9,545 nucleotides of DNA. Source: Pseudomonadota bacterium. Its GTDB lineage: Bacteria; Pseudomonadota; Alphaproteobacteria; Acetobacterales; Acetobacteraceae. The notes under the pieces were generated by a model. It ran no database searches. It was not told the DNA's origin and was given only the letters and a program-made list of their open reading frames with translations. The stretch lies in NCBI GenBank assembly GCA_021845555.1, contig JAJZVS010000128.1:1-9545 (forward strand). Direction: 5' to 3'. Below, one piece after another: positions 1 through 7,250 of the stretch. Numbering within the stretch: the stretch's first letter is position 1; every line of letters begins with the position of its first letter. The translations under genes and the position numbers were made by a program.

Positions 1-1
1 C

Positions 2-502
2 ATGCGCGTGATGGACGTGTTCTACGCCTTTCCTTCCGTCCTGCTGGCCATCGCGATCTGCGGCGTGCTCGGCAACGGCACCGTCAACGTGCTGCTGTCG
101 CTGTCGATCGTGTTCATCCCGCCCCTGGCGCGGATTTCCGAAACCGTCACCGCGCAGGTCCGCCGGCTCGATTTCGTGGAAGCGGCCCGCGCCTCGGCCA
201 GCAGCCCGGCGCAGGTGATCCGCCATCACGTGCTGGCGAACGTGCTGGGTCCGATCATGGTCTATGCCACCAGCCTGGTCAGCGTCTCGATCATCCTGGC
301 CTCCGGCCTGAGCTTTCTCGGCCTCGGCGTGGTGCCGCCGACGCCGGAGTGGGGCGTGATGCTGAATGCGCTGCGCGATGCGATCTATGTGCAACCCTAT
401 GTCGCGGCGCTGCCCGGAGCGATGATTTTCCTGACCTCCATGTGTTTCAACCTGATGGCCGACGGATTGCGCAGCGCTATGGATGTGCGGCTGAACCCAT
501 GA
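2..502 (+). CDS. DppC-type ABC transporter permease, 3' part only
   Basis: Inner-membrane permease subunit of a Dpp/Opp/Nik-type ABC importer, which would form the membrane channel with a DppB-type partner expected upstream. The reading frame is already open at the window edge, and the first visible residues (MDVFYAFPSVLLAIA) match the middle of DppC proteins, so the Met at 2 is internal and roughly the N-terminal 40% is outside. The 166 visible residues show hydrophobic segments near 10-30, 83-108 and 137-153, the cytoplasmic EAA loop starting E60-A61-A62, and the C-terminal PEWGVMLN block (115-122) typical of DppC. The usual EAA-loop glycine appears to be Ala66. The stop codon overlaps the next start as ATGA (499-502), so the gene is translationally coupled to the ATPase. 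The substrate cannot be read from a permease fragment. Confidence 0.93.
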   Translation: MRVMDVFYAFPSVLLAIAICGVLGNGTVNVLLSLSIVFIPPLARISETVTAQVRRLDFVEAARASASSPAQVIRHHVLANVLGPIMVYATSLVSVSIILASGLSFLGLGVVPPTPEWGVMLNALRDAIYVQPYVAALPGAMIFLTSMCFNLMADGLRSAMDVRLNP

Positions 503-1593
503 GCGCCACGGCGATCAGTACCGATCTCCCGCTCGATCCGCGCGACCGCGGCGGCGCGGCCCAGCCGCTGCTGACGGTCGAGGGCCTGCGCAAGCATTTC
601 CCGATCCACGGCGGCTTGCTCGGCCGGCGCCGCGCCACCGTGCACGCGGTCGATGACGTGTCGTTCTTTGTCCGCAAGGGCGAGACGCTGGGCATCGTCG
701 GCGAATCCGGCTGCGGCAAATCCACCACCGCGCGCTTGCTGATGCGGCTGATCGAACCGGATGCCGGCAACGTCGTGTTCGACGGCGAGACGGTCGGCTC
801 GCGCACCGGCATCGACGTGACCGCCATGCGCCGGCAGATGCAGATGGTGTTCCAGGATAGCTACACGTCGCTCAACCCGCGCATGACGATCGGGGAGAGC
901 ATCGCCTACGCGCCGCGCATCCATGGCCTGGCCGCCGCGGCGGCGACGGCGCGGGCCAACTTGCTGCTGGAGCAGGTGGGACTGAACCCCGGGCAGTTTG
1001 CCCGCCGCTACCCGCACGAACTCTCCGGCGGTCAGCGCCAGCGGGTGAACATCGCCCGCGCGCTCGCGCTCGATCCGCGGCTGGTGATCCTGGACGAGGC
1101 GGTCTCGGCGCTCGACAAATCGGTGGAGGCGCAGGTTCTGAACCTGCTGTCGGACCTCAAGCAGCGGCTGCACCTGACCTATCTGTTCATCTCGCACGAT
1201 CTGAACGTGGTCGAGTTCATCAGCGACCGTGTCCTGGTGATGTATCTCGGCCAGGTGGTGGAAACCGGGCCGGTCGAGACCATCTACGCCCGCCCCCGCC
1301 ATCCCTATACGCGGGCGCTGTTCGCCTCCAAGCCCACGCTCGATCCCGATCGACGCACGCTGGAGCCACCGCTGGCGGGGGATCCGCCGAATCCGATCGA
1401 CCCGCCCTCCGGCTGCCGCTTCCGCACCCGCTGCGCCTTCGCGGTCCCCGCCTGCGCCGAAACCGTGCCACTGTTGGCCCCGCCGCAGCCCGGCCCGTCC
1501 GGGCGCGCGCCGGCCTCGCCGGATGATCCGCTGCACCTGGTGGCCTGCCATCGCGCCGTTGCCCAGGCGGGCGGGGAGGGATTGGATGCCTGA
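499..1593 (+). CDS. Dpp/Opp-type ABC transporter ATP-binding protein (DppF-like)
   Basis: ATPase subunit that powers the importer whose permease lies just upstream; it acts on the cytoplasmic face of the membrane. The product is 364 residues, normal for the family. Walker A GESGCGKST is at 68-76, the Q-loop Gln at 119, signature LSGGQRQR at 175-182, Walker B LVILDE at 195-200 and the H-loop His at 233. The oligopeptide-transporter C-terminal region follows (RHPYTRAL, 267-274), then four cysteines at 306, 312, 319 and 350 in the pattern common to Dpp/Opp ATPases. I chose the ATG at 499 because it overlaps the permease stop and leaves a normal N-terminus; the open frame further upstream lies over the permease. 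No clear Shine-Dalgarno is present, so coupling is likely. The long leader and Walker A context are DppF-like, so the F-type ATPase precedes the D-type one. Confidence 0.95.
   Translation: MSATAISTDLPLDPRDRGGAAQPLLTVEGLRKHFPIHGGLLGRRRATVHAVDDVSFFVRKGETLGIVGESGCGKSTTARLLMRLIEPDAGNVVFDGETVGSRTGIDVTAMRRQMQMVFQDSYTSLNPRMTIGESIAYAPRIHGLAAAAATARANLLLEQVGLNPGQFARRYPHELSGGQRQRVNIARALALDPRLVILDEAVSALDKSVEAQVLNLLSDLKQRLHLTYLFISHDLNVVEFISDRVLVMYLGQVVETGPVETIYARPRHPYTRALFASKPTLDPDRRTLEPPLAGDPPNPIDPPSGCRFRTRCAFAVPACAETVPLLAPPQPGPSGRAPASPDDPLHLVACHRAVAQAGGEGLDA
1573..1580 (+). promoter_or_regulatory. Ribosome-binding site deciding the start of the second ATPase
   Basis: GGGGAGGG lies within the last codons of the first ATPase gene and 5 nt before the ATG at 1586. 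The alternative ATG at 1601 has no comparable purine-rich stretch in front of it. Confidence 0.7.
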
Positions 1594-2611
1594 CACCGCA
1601 ATGACCGACGCCCCGCCGCTCGCCGCCGCGCCGGCGAGCGCTGCCGTTCCGGCGCTGTCGGTGCAGGACCTGACCGTGCAGTTGTTCCGGCGCGACGCGC
1701 CGATCGCGGCGGTCAACGGCGTCTCCTTTAGCCTCGCCCGCGGCGAGACGCTGACCATTCTGGGCGAATCCGGCTCTGGCAAAAGCGTCACCCTGAAGAC
1801 GATGATGGGGCTGCTGCCGGCGCGCGCGCGCATCGGCGGGACGGTGCGGCTCAACGGCCGCTCGCTGCTCGATCTGCCGGCCGCGGAACTCGCGCGCCTG
1901 CGGGGGCGGCGCATCTCCATGGTGTTCCAGGAGCCGATGTCCGCGCTCGATCCGGTCTATACGATCGGCGCGCAGATCGCCGAGGCGATCGTGCGCCACG
2001 AGGGGATCGGGCGCGCCCAGGCGATGGCGCGGGCACAGGCGCTGCTGGAGCGCGTGCGCATCCCCTCCGCGGCGCGGCGGCTGCGCAACTATCCGCACGA
2101 GATGTCGGGCGGGATGCGCCAGCGGGCGATGATCGCGCTGGCGCTGGCCTGTTCGCCCGATGTGCTGCTGGCCGACGAGCCGACGACCGCGCTCGATGTC
2201 ACGGTGCAGATCCAGATCCTGCTGCTGCTGCGGCAGTTGCAGGAGGAAATGGGCATGGCGATGGTGTTCGTCACCCATGATATGGGCGTGGCGGCGGAAA
2301 TCTCCGACCGCGTTGCGGTGATGTATGCCGGACGCTTCGTCGAAACCGGCTCGGCGCGGCAGGTGATCCGTACGCCGGGACACCCCTATACGGCGGGGCT
2401 GCTCGCCTCCACCGTGCATGGCGGCCAGCGGGGTGGGGTGCTGGAAGCGATCCAGGGCGCGCCGCCGGATCTGGCGGCGCTGCCGGCGGGCTGCGCCTTC
2501 GCCCCGCGTTGCCGCTTCGCCGAACCCGACTGCACGACGACCGCGCCACCGACCGTGGCACGCGACGGCGGCGGGATGGTACGCTGCCCGCGCGCCGCCG
2601 TCCCGGCCTGA
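1586..2611 (+). CDS. Dpp/Opp-type ABC transporter ATP-binding protein (DppD-like)
   Basis: Second ATPase of the importer, expected to pair with the preceding one to form a heterodimeric nucleotide-binding unit. The product is 341 residues. Walker A GESGSGKSV is at 60-68, Q-loop Gln at 115 in the DppD-typical VFQEPMSALDP block, signature MSGGMRQR at 173-180, Walker B VLLADEP at 193-199 and H-loop His at 231. The C-terminus carries HPYTAGLL (266-273) and cysteines at 303, 309, 316 and 334. The ATG at 1586 is preferred over the in-frame ATG at 1601 because GGGGAGGG (1573-1580) sits 5 nt before it. This start overlaps the previous gene by 8 nt. The gene ends 24 nt before the AtzG-like gene, which has its own ribosome-binding site. 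The intact catalytic motifs indicate a functional transporter. Confidence 0.95.
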   Translation: MPDTAMTDAPPLAAAPASAAVPALSVQDLTVQLFRRDAPIAAVNGVSFSLARGETLTILGESGSGKSVTLKTMMGLLPARARIGGTVRLNGRSLLDLPAAELARLRGRRISMVFQEPMSALDPVYTIGAQIAEAIVRHEGIGRAQAMARAQALLERVRIPSAARRLRNYPHEMSGGMRQRAMIALALACSPDVLLADEPTTALDVTVQIQILLLLRQLQEEMGMAMVFVTHDMGVAAEISDRVAVMYAGRFVETGSARQVIRTPGHPYTAGLLASTVHGGQRGGVLEAIQGAPPDLAALPAGCAFAPRCRFAEPDCTTTAPPTVARDGGGMVRCPRAAVPA

Positions 2612-2635
2612 TCCCGAACCGAAGGAAACGACCTG

Positions 2636-2824
2636 ATGACCGCCCCGATCGACGATACCGCCTTCGCCGCGCTGGTGGCGCGGAGTGGGCTTGCCCTCTC
2701 GCCCGTCCAGCTGACAAGCCTGCGCGAGGGCTACGCGCTGATCCTGCCGCTGCTGGATCGCCTGCACGCGCCGCTGCCGCGCGCGGCCGAGCCGGCCCTG
2801 ACCTTCACGCCGGAGCAGGCGTGA
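2636..2824 (+). CDS. AtzG-like small subunit (DUF4089 / GatC-related) of an amidase
   Basis: A 62-residue protein that I assign to the AtzG/DUF4089 family, small GatC-like proteins that wrap around and stabilise an AtzE-type amidase. Visible support: the family-like pattern AALVARSGLALSP (11-23), a helical middle, and the end EPALTFTP (53-60). It sits directly upstream of an amidase gene, as atzG does before atzE. The C-terminal tail of the amidase at 5565-7217 aligns with residues 11-62 without gaps over 52 positions, with 17 identities by my hand count. AAGGAA at 2622-2627 is 8 nt before the ATG. The stop overlaps the next start as TGATG (2822-2826), so the pair should be made together. It is unlikely to be an enzyme by itself. 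Family membership is from recalled patterns, not a search. Confidence 0.82.
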   Translation: MTAPIDDTAFAALVARSGLALSPVQLTSLREGYALILPLLDRLHAPLPRAAEPALTFTPEQA

Positions 2825-4215
2825 TGGTCCCGCTTCTGACGATCGCCGAGGCGTCACGGCAGATTGCGGCGAAGCAGCTGTCCCCGGTGGAACTGACCGA
2901 AGCGTGCCTGGCGCGCATCGCGGCGCTGGACGACACCTTGCACGCCTTCATCCGCGTCACGCCCGAGCGCGCGCGCGCCGACGCCAAGGCGGCCGAGGCG
3001 CGGGCCATGGCCGGCACTCGTCTTGGCCCGCTGGACGGCATCCCGATCGGCCACAAGGACATCTACGCCACCGCCGGCATCCCGACCACGGCGCATTCGC
3101 GCCTGCTGCAGGACTATGTGCCGGAGCAGGATGCCACGGTGGTGCGGCGCTGGTCGGATGCCGGAACGGTGCTGCTGGGCAAGCTCGCGACCCATGAATT
3201 CGCCTTCGGCGGCCCGTCCTTCGACCTGCCCTGGCCGCCGGCGCGCAATCCCTGGAACCCGGCGCATTTCACCGCCGGATCGTCCTCCGGCACCGGCGCC
3301 GCCGTCGCCACCGGGATGGTCCTGGGCGGCACCGGGTCCGATACCGGCGGCTCGATCCGCGGGCCGGCCGCGCTGTGCGGCCTGGCCGGGATCAAGCCGA
3401 CCTACGGGCTGTGCTCGCGCGCCGGCGTGCAGCCGCTGGCATTCACGCTCGATCACACCGGCCCGCTGGCTTGGACCGCGGAAGATTGCGCGTTGTTGCT
3501 GGGGGCGATGACCGGGCACGATCCCGCCGATCCGGCCTCGGCCGATCGCGCGGCGCCCGATCTGCTCGGCGGGCTGGGCGCCGGGGTGAAGGGGCTGCGC
3601 ATCGGCGTGGTGCGGCATTTCCACGAGACGGACCATCCGGTCGGCCCCGGCGTGGCAGCGGGACTGGCGGAGGCGGAACGGGTGTTTGCCGGTCTCGGCG
3701 CCGAGATCCGGGACGTGACCCTGCCGTCCCTGCACGAGTTCCAGGCCTGCGGCTGGGTGATGCTGGTCATCGAGGCCTTCGCGGTGCACGAGCCGTGGTT
3801 GAAGACGCGGTTCAACGATTATGGCGAATTGTTCCGCGACCGGGTGGCGCTGGGCGGCATCCTGAGTGCCGCCGACTACGTGCAGGCGGTGCGGCGGCGG
3901 CGCATCCTGACGCAGCAGGTCGCCGCGGCGATGGCCGATGTCGATCTGCTCCTGACCGCCCCGGCCCCGACCGAGGCGCCGGAGATCACTGCGGTCGGCA
4001 AATGGGCCACCCTGGAAAAGCCCTCGTTCACCATCCCGTTCAACGTCACCGGCCAGCCGGCGATGAGCGTCTGCTCCGGTTTCGGCGCCGGCGGGCTCCC
4101 GGTGTCGATGCAGCTGATCGGCCGCGCGTTCGAGGATGCGCTGGTGCTGCGCGCCGCCCATGCCTACGAGCAGGCGACGACGTGGCGGGCGCGGCGCCCG
4201 GCCCTGGCGGCGTAG
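2824..4215 (+). CDS. Amidase-signature hydrolase, AtzE/GatA-like
   Basis: A 463-residue serine amidase that hydrolyses a C-N bond of an amide or ureido substrate in the cytoplasm. The triad is complete: Lys78 (IGHKD), cis-Ser153 (GSSSGTG) and nucleophile Ser177 (DTGGSIR), with the 24-residue Ser-Ser spacing seen in GatA. Start 2824 is set by overlap with the AtzG-like stop and by GGAG at 2812-2815, 8 nt upstream; an open frame extends further 5' but runs over the small-subunit gene. By analogy with AtzE-AtzG the two products probably form one complex. The GatB partner of a true tRNA amidotransferase is absent, so a catabolic role is more likely than Gln-tRNA synthesis. The enzyme is a close paralogue of the amidase at 5565-7217 (shared HEFA.GGPSFDLPWPPARNPW). 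It ends just after RRPALAA, where the paralogue's linker begins. The exact substrate is unknown. Confidence 0.93.
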   Translation: MVPLLTIAEASRQIAAKQLSPVELTEACLARIAALDDTLHAFIRVTPERARADAKAAEARAMAGTRLGPLDGIPIGHKDIYATAGIPTTAHSRLLQDYVPEQDATVVRRWSDAGTVLLGKLATHEFAFGGPSFDLPWPPARNPWNPAHFTAGSSSGTGAAVATGMVLGGTGSDTGGSIRGPAALCGLAGIKPTYGLCSRAGVQPLAFTLDHTGPLAWTAEDCALLLGAMTGHDPADPASADRAAPDLLGGLGAGVKGLRIGVVRHFHETDHPVGPGVAAGLAEAERVFAGLGAEIRDVTLPSLHEFQACGWVMLVIEAFAVHEPWLKTRFNDYGELFRDRVALGGILSAADYVQAVRRRRILTQQVAAAMADVDLLLTAPAPTEAPEITAVGKWATLEKPSFTIPFNVTGQPAMSVCSGFGAGGLPVSMQLIGRAFEDALVLRAAHAYEQATTWRARRPALAA

Positions 4216-4309
4216 CGGCACGGGCCATCGCGCGGCATCCGTTGCCCGGTCGCGACGTCGATCGGGCGCGGGCCGCGCGGTGGCCGCGCTGGCCGGCCTC
4301 GCATCGAGA
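4216..4309. other. Convergent intergenic gap between the two operons
   Basis: 94 bases separate the 3' ends of the + and - operons. A perfect 6-bp GC inverted repeat with a 3-nt loop lies at 4275-4289 (GCGCGG TGG CCGCGC), but no T-run follows on either strand, so it is not a convincing intrinsic terminator. Termination here may be Rho-dependent or by some other means. No ORF is evident. Confidence 0.4.
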
Positions 4310-5482
4310 CTATTCCGCCCGCGCCTCCCACCGCCGCGCAAGCGCGAGCAGCGACAGATCCTGCCCCGGCGCACCGATGATGGAGAGCCCCACCGGCGCC
4401 CCACCGACCGTCGCGCCGGGCAGGTTCACCTGCGGCACGCCGGCAAGCCCGCCGACGCAGGTCAGGCAGGAAATCCGGTCCCGCGGATAGGCCAGCGCCG
4501 ACACGGGCTGGCCCTTCAGCGGTGCCGGGAACGGCGTGGTCGGCAGGCAGAGCACGGTTTCCCCGTCCAGCAGCGCCGTCATCCGCGCCCGCGCCTCGTG
4601 GCGCATCAGCGCGGCGCGCATCCGCTCGGCATCGGTATAGAGCGCGGCGGTCATCAGACCGCGGGCCACGCTCCAGGCCAGGCGCGGATTGGCCGCATCG
4701 AGCCAGGGGGCGAAACTGGTCCAGGCCTCGGACGATTGCAGCACGCGCTGCGCGACCTGCCAGACCGAGAGACCCTGCGGCGCCAACAGCACCTCCTGCG
4801 GCGGGCCGATCAGGCCGGCGAGACGCGCGCGCATCGGTTCCAGCGCGCGCTGGACATCGGCATCGGCGAAGCCGAAGGCGTCGGTGGCGAGCAGCAGCCG
4901 CCGCGGCGGCGTTGCGGGCAGCGCGGCGCCGAACAACGCCTCGCCCACCCGGGCGAACAGCGCGCCGTCGCGCGCGAACCAGCCGACCGTATCGGACCCC
5001 GGCGCCTGCACGACGATGCCCGACACATCGAGCCGCCCATGGGTGGGACGGATGCCGTAGAGCCCACAGAAGCTCGCCGGCACCCGCACCGAACCGCCGG
5101 TATCGGTGCCGAGCGCGAAATCGCACAGCCCGGCCGCGACCGCCGAGGCCGAACCCGAGGAAGATCCGCCCGGCACACGGTCCGGCGCGCGCGGGTTGAC
5201 CGGCGTGCCGTCATGCGCGTTCTCACCGAGGATACCGAGCGAGACCTCGTCGGTGACGGTCTTGCCGACGACCGACGCCCCGCAGCGCAGTAGCCGTTCC
5301 ACGACCCAGGCGTGGCGGGACGGCACCGGCTGGACCCGCCCCCAGTCCGGACTGCCGCCGCCGGTCGGGTGGCCGGCGACATCGATCAGGTCCTTGACCG
5401 CGAAGCCAAGCCCCACAAGCGGCCCGTCCGGCGATCCGTCGATCCGGCAGCGCGGACCGGGCAGGAATCCATCATCGGTCAT
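4310..5482 (-). CDS. Short amidase-signature hydrolase, AMI1 (indole-3-acetamide hydrolase)-like
   Basis: A 390-residue amidase of the short type that lacks the N-terminal helical extension of GatA-like enzymes. The triad is intact: Lys30 (FAVKD), cis-Ser107 (PGGSSSGS) and Ser131 (DTGGSVR). All are offset by exactly 6 from the triad I recall for plant AMI1 (36/113/137). AMI1-like blocks run throughout: GENAHDGTPVNP (86-97), DRVPGGSSSGSASAVAA (101-117), GTDTGGSVRVPASFCG (125-140) and SDTVGWFARD. This places it with AMI1-type amidases, whose known activity is on indole-3-acetamide and other simple amides; the substrate here may differ. It is the third gene of the - strand operon, 82 nt after the fused amidase. 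GGAAGGAG at 5496-5503 is 13 nt before the ATG, longer than usual, with no nearer start codon. Stop TAG is at 4310-4312. Confidence 0.92.
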   Translation of the reverse strand: MTDDGFLPGPRCRIDGSPDGPLVGLGFAVKDLIDVAGHPTGGGSPDWGRVQPVPSRHAWVVERLLRCGASVVGKTVTDEVSLGILGENAHDGTPVNPRAPDRVPGGSSSGSASAVAAGLCDFALGTDTGGSVRVPASFCGLYGIRPTHGRLDVSGIVVQAPGSDTVGWFARDGALFARVGEALFGAALPATPPRRLLLATDAFGFADADVQRALEPMRARLAGLIGPPQEVLLAPQGLSVWQVAQRVLQSSEAWTSFAPWLDAANPRLAWSVARGLMTAALYTDAERMRAALMRHEARARMTALLDGETVLCLPTTPFPAPLKGQPVSALAYPRDRISCLTCVGGLAGVPQVNLPGATVGGAPVGLSIIGAPGQDLSLLALARRWEARAE

Positions 5483-5564
5483 GGCTCGGGCGAAGCTCCT
5501 TCCCAGGCGGCGCGGCGAACAAGGCGCGCATCACGGCCATCTGACACGCATGCGAAGGCGGTTA

Positions 5565-7217
5565 TCACGCCGCCCCCAGCGGAAAAATCTGGCTCGGTTC
5601 GGCAAGGAACGGGCGGTCCCGCCGGAGGCGTCCGGTCATCGCCTCGACATACGGCGCGGTGGCGCAGAGCTGCGCGAAATGCCGCTCGTTCAGCGCCAAT
5701 CCGGCGCGCCGGCACAGCGCCGCGAGTTCGTCCTGCCGCGCCGCGCCGAGCGTGACGGGTTCCGGATCCGGCACCGGGGGCAACGGCAGCGCCACCGCGG
5801 CCGGATCGAGCGCCGGACGTCGCGTCCGCCATGGCGTCGCGGCCTCATACGCGGCGGCGACGCGCAACACCGTCGCCTCGTCGAACGGCCGGCCCGCCAC
5901 CTGCATCGACAGCGGCAATCCGCCGGGCGTGAAGCCGATGCACTGCGCAAGCGCCGGCCCCGCCGTCACGTTGAACGGCGTGGCGAGCGAGGGCGTGCGC
6001 CAGAACGCGATCGTCCGCCACGAGTCGAGCCGCGGCGCCGGGCCAGGCCCCGCCGTCACCAGCACGTCGTAGCGCGCATAGAGCGGCGCCATCTCCGCGA
6101 TCATCGCCCGCCGCTCACGGGTGGATTGGACGTAATCGGCGCCGGTGATCAGCAACGCGGCCAGCGAGCGGCCCAGGAAATCCTCGCCGAACGCCCTGAG
6201 CCGGGTGCGCAGATCGGGCTCGTGCACCGCGTAGAGTTCGCTCTCCGCGCCGACGATCTTGACATCGTAATAGTCCTGCGCAGGGCGGATCCGCGCCTCC
6301 TCCACCACCGCGCCCAGGCCGCGGAGCACATCCAGCGCGGCATCCATCGCCGTGTGCACCGCCGGCGCCACCTGCAGGTCCTGCTCATAGAGATGGCGCA
6401 GCACGCCGACGCGCAGACCACGGATATCGCCGGTCAGCGCGGCGGCATAGTCGGGCACGGGGCGGGCGGCGCTGGCCGGGTCCATCGGGTCGTGTCCGGC
6501 GATGGCTTGCAGCATCAATGCGCAATCGGTCGCGGTCCAGGCCATCGGCCCAGCATGGTCGTAGCTGTAGGAGTTGGTCCAGACCCCATAGCGGCTGACC
6601 CGCCCATAGGTCGGCTTCAGGCCGACGATCCCGCATAGCGCGGCGGGGTTGCGGATCGACCCGCCGGTATCGGTGCCGAGCGCACCCAGCATCAATCCCG
6701 CCGCCACCCCCGCGCCCGATCCGCTGGAGGAGCCGCCGGTCGCGTGGTCGCGCGCCCAGGGGTTGCGCGCCGGCGGCCAGGGCAGGTCGAAGGACGGGCC
6801 GCCATGGGCGAATTCATGCGTGGCGAGCTTGCCGAGCAGGACCGCGCCCGCCCGATCCAGCAGCCGCACCGTGGTCGCATCGAAATCGGGCACGAAGTCG
6901 GCCCGGGTGCGCGAATGCCCGGTGGTGCGGATCCCCTGGGTGCAATAGACATCCTTGAGGCCGATCGGGATACCGTGCAACGCGCCGCGATAGGTGCCCG
7001 CCATGATCTCGGCTTCCGCCGTGCGTGCCTGATCGAGCGCGCGATCGGCGGTGACCAGCAAAAAGGCATTGAGCTGCGGATCGATAGCGGCGATCCGGTC
7101 GAGCAGCGCGCGGGTCAGTTCCACCGGTGAGATCTCGCGCCGCGCGAGCATCCGCGCGGCCGCGGCGATCGACAGATCATGCAGCTCCGTGGGCAGCATG
7201 GCGTCGTGATCGGGCAC
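5565..7217 (-). CDS. Amidase-signature hydrolase with C-terminal fused AtzG-like domain
   Basis: A 550-residue protein. Residues 1 to about 470 are an AtzE/GatA-like amidase with Lys88 (IGLKD), cis-Ser163 (GGSSSGS) and Ser187 (DTGGSIR). A Pro-rich linker follows (about 470-491), then a tail (499-550) that matches the free AtzG-like protein at 2636-2824, from AALCRRAGLALN to the EPSQIF end. I read this as one polypeptide carrying both catalytic and small subunit. Ordinary AtzE/GatA enzymes are about 460-490 residues, so the extra 80 need explaining. The start is GTG at 7217, chosen because AGGAG (7225-7229) is 7 nt upstream; the in-frame ATG at 7199 has no such site. The gene starts 33 nt after rutA ends, so co-transcription is likely. 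The core is closely related to the + strand amidase. It may act on the RutA product or a related ureido/amide compound, but this is inference. Confidence 0.93.
   Translation of the reverse strand: MPDHDAMLPTELHDLSIAAAARMLARREISPVELTRALLDRIAAIDPQLNAFLLVTADRALDQARTAEAEIMAGTYRGALHGIPIGLKDVYCTQGIRTTGHSRTRADFVPDFDATTVRLLDRAGAVLLGKLATHEFAHGGPSFDLPWPPARNPWARDHATGGSSSGSGAGVAAGLMLGALGTDTGGSIRNPAALCGIVGLKPTYGRVSRYGVWTNSYSYDHAGPMAWTATDCALMLQAIAGHDPMDPASAARPVPDYAAALTGDIRGLRVGVLRHLYEQDLQVAPAVHTAMDAALDVLRGLGAVVEEARIRPAQDYYDVKIVGAESELYAVHEPDLRTRLRAFGEDFLGRSLAALLITGADYVQSTRERRAMIAEMAPLYARYDVLVTAGPGPAPRLDSWRTIAFWRTPSLATPFNVTAGPALAQCIGFTPGGLPLSMQVAGRPFDEATVLRVAAAYEAATPWRTRRPALDPAAVALPLPPVPDPEPVTLGAARQDELAALCRRAGLALNERHFAQLCATAPYVEAMTGRLRRDRPFLAEPSQIFPLGAA
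5568..5723 (-). other. Region encoding the fused AtzG-like domain
   Basis: This segment encodes residues 499-550 of the amidase. It aligns without gaps to residues 11-62 of the free small protein at 2636-2824: 17 of 52 positions are identical by hand count, including GLAL, the RL pair and AEP followed by F. In the + operon the small subunit is encoded before its amidase; here it follows the amidase in the same chain. Confidence 0.8.
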
Positions 7218-7224
7218 GGCAAGG

Positions 7225-7229
7225 CTCCT
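7225..7229 (-). promoter_or_regulatory. Ribosome-binding site supporting a GTG start for the fused amidase
   Basis: On the - strand AGGAG lies 7 nt before GTG (7217-7215), inside the 33-nt gap after rutA. The next in-frame ATG (7199) is preceded by no purine-rich tract. Confidence 0.7.
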
Positions 7230-7250
7230 GTTGCGACAGCGCCGGTGGGA

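Noticed and set aside
397..1920. 507-codon open frame on the - strand across the ATPase genes
   Set aside because: It lies antisense to two ATPases with intact motifs; the product is Arg/Gly/Ala-rich and unlike any family. Long antisense frames are normal in GC-rich DNA.
1220..2857. 545-codon open frame on the - strand
   Set aside because: Antisense to the second ATPase and the AtzG-like gene, with low-complexity composition and no domains.
2636..4215. GatCA of the tRNA-dependent amidotransferase
   Set aside because: There is no GatB gene adjacent, the small protein fits AtzG/DUF4089 better than GatC, and the pair is embedded in a transporter operon, pointing to catabolism.
4275..4289. GC hairpin as a bidirectional terminator between the convergent operons
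   Set aside because: The stem is only 6 bp and no T-run follows on either strand.
2854..4404. 516-codon open frame on the - strand
   Set aside because: Antisense shadow of the amidase whose catalytic triad is on the + strand.
5106..6638. 510-codon open frame on the + strand
   Set aside because: Antisense to two - strand amidases with complete motifs; rich in Arg, Pro and His, no family resemblance.
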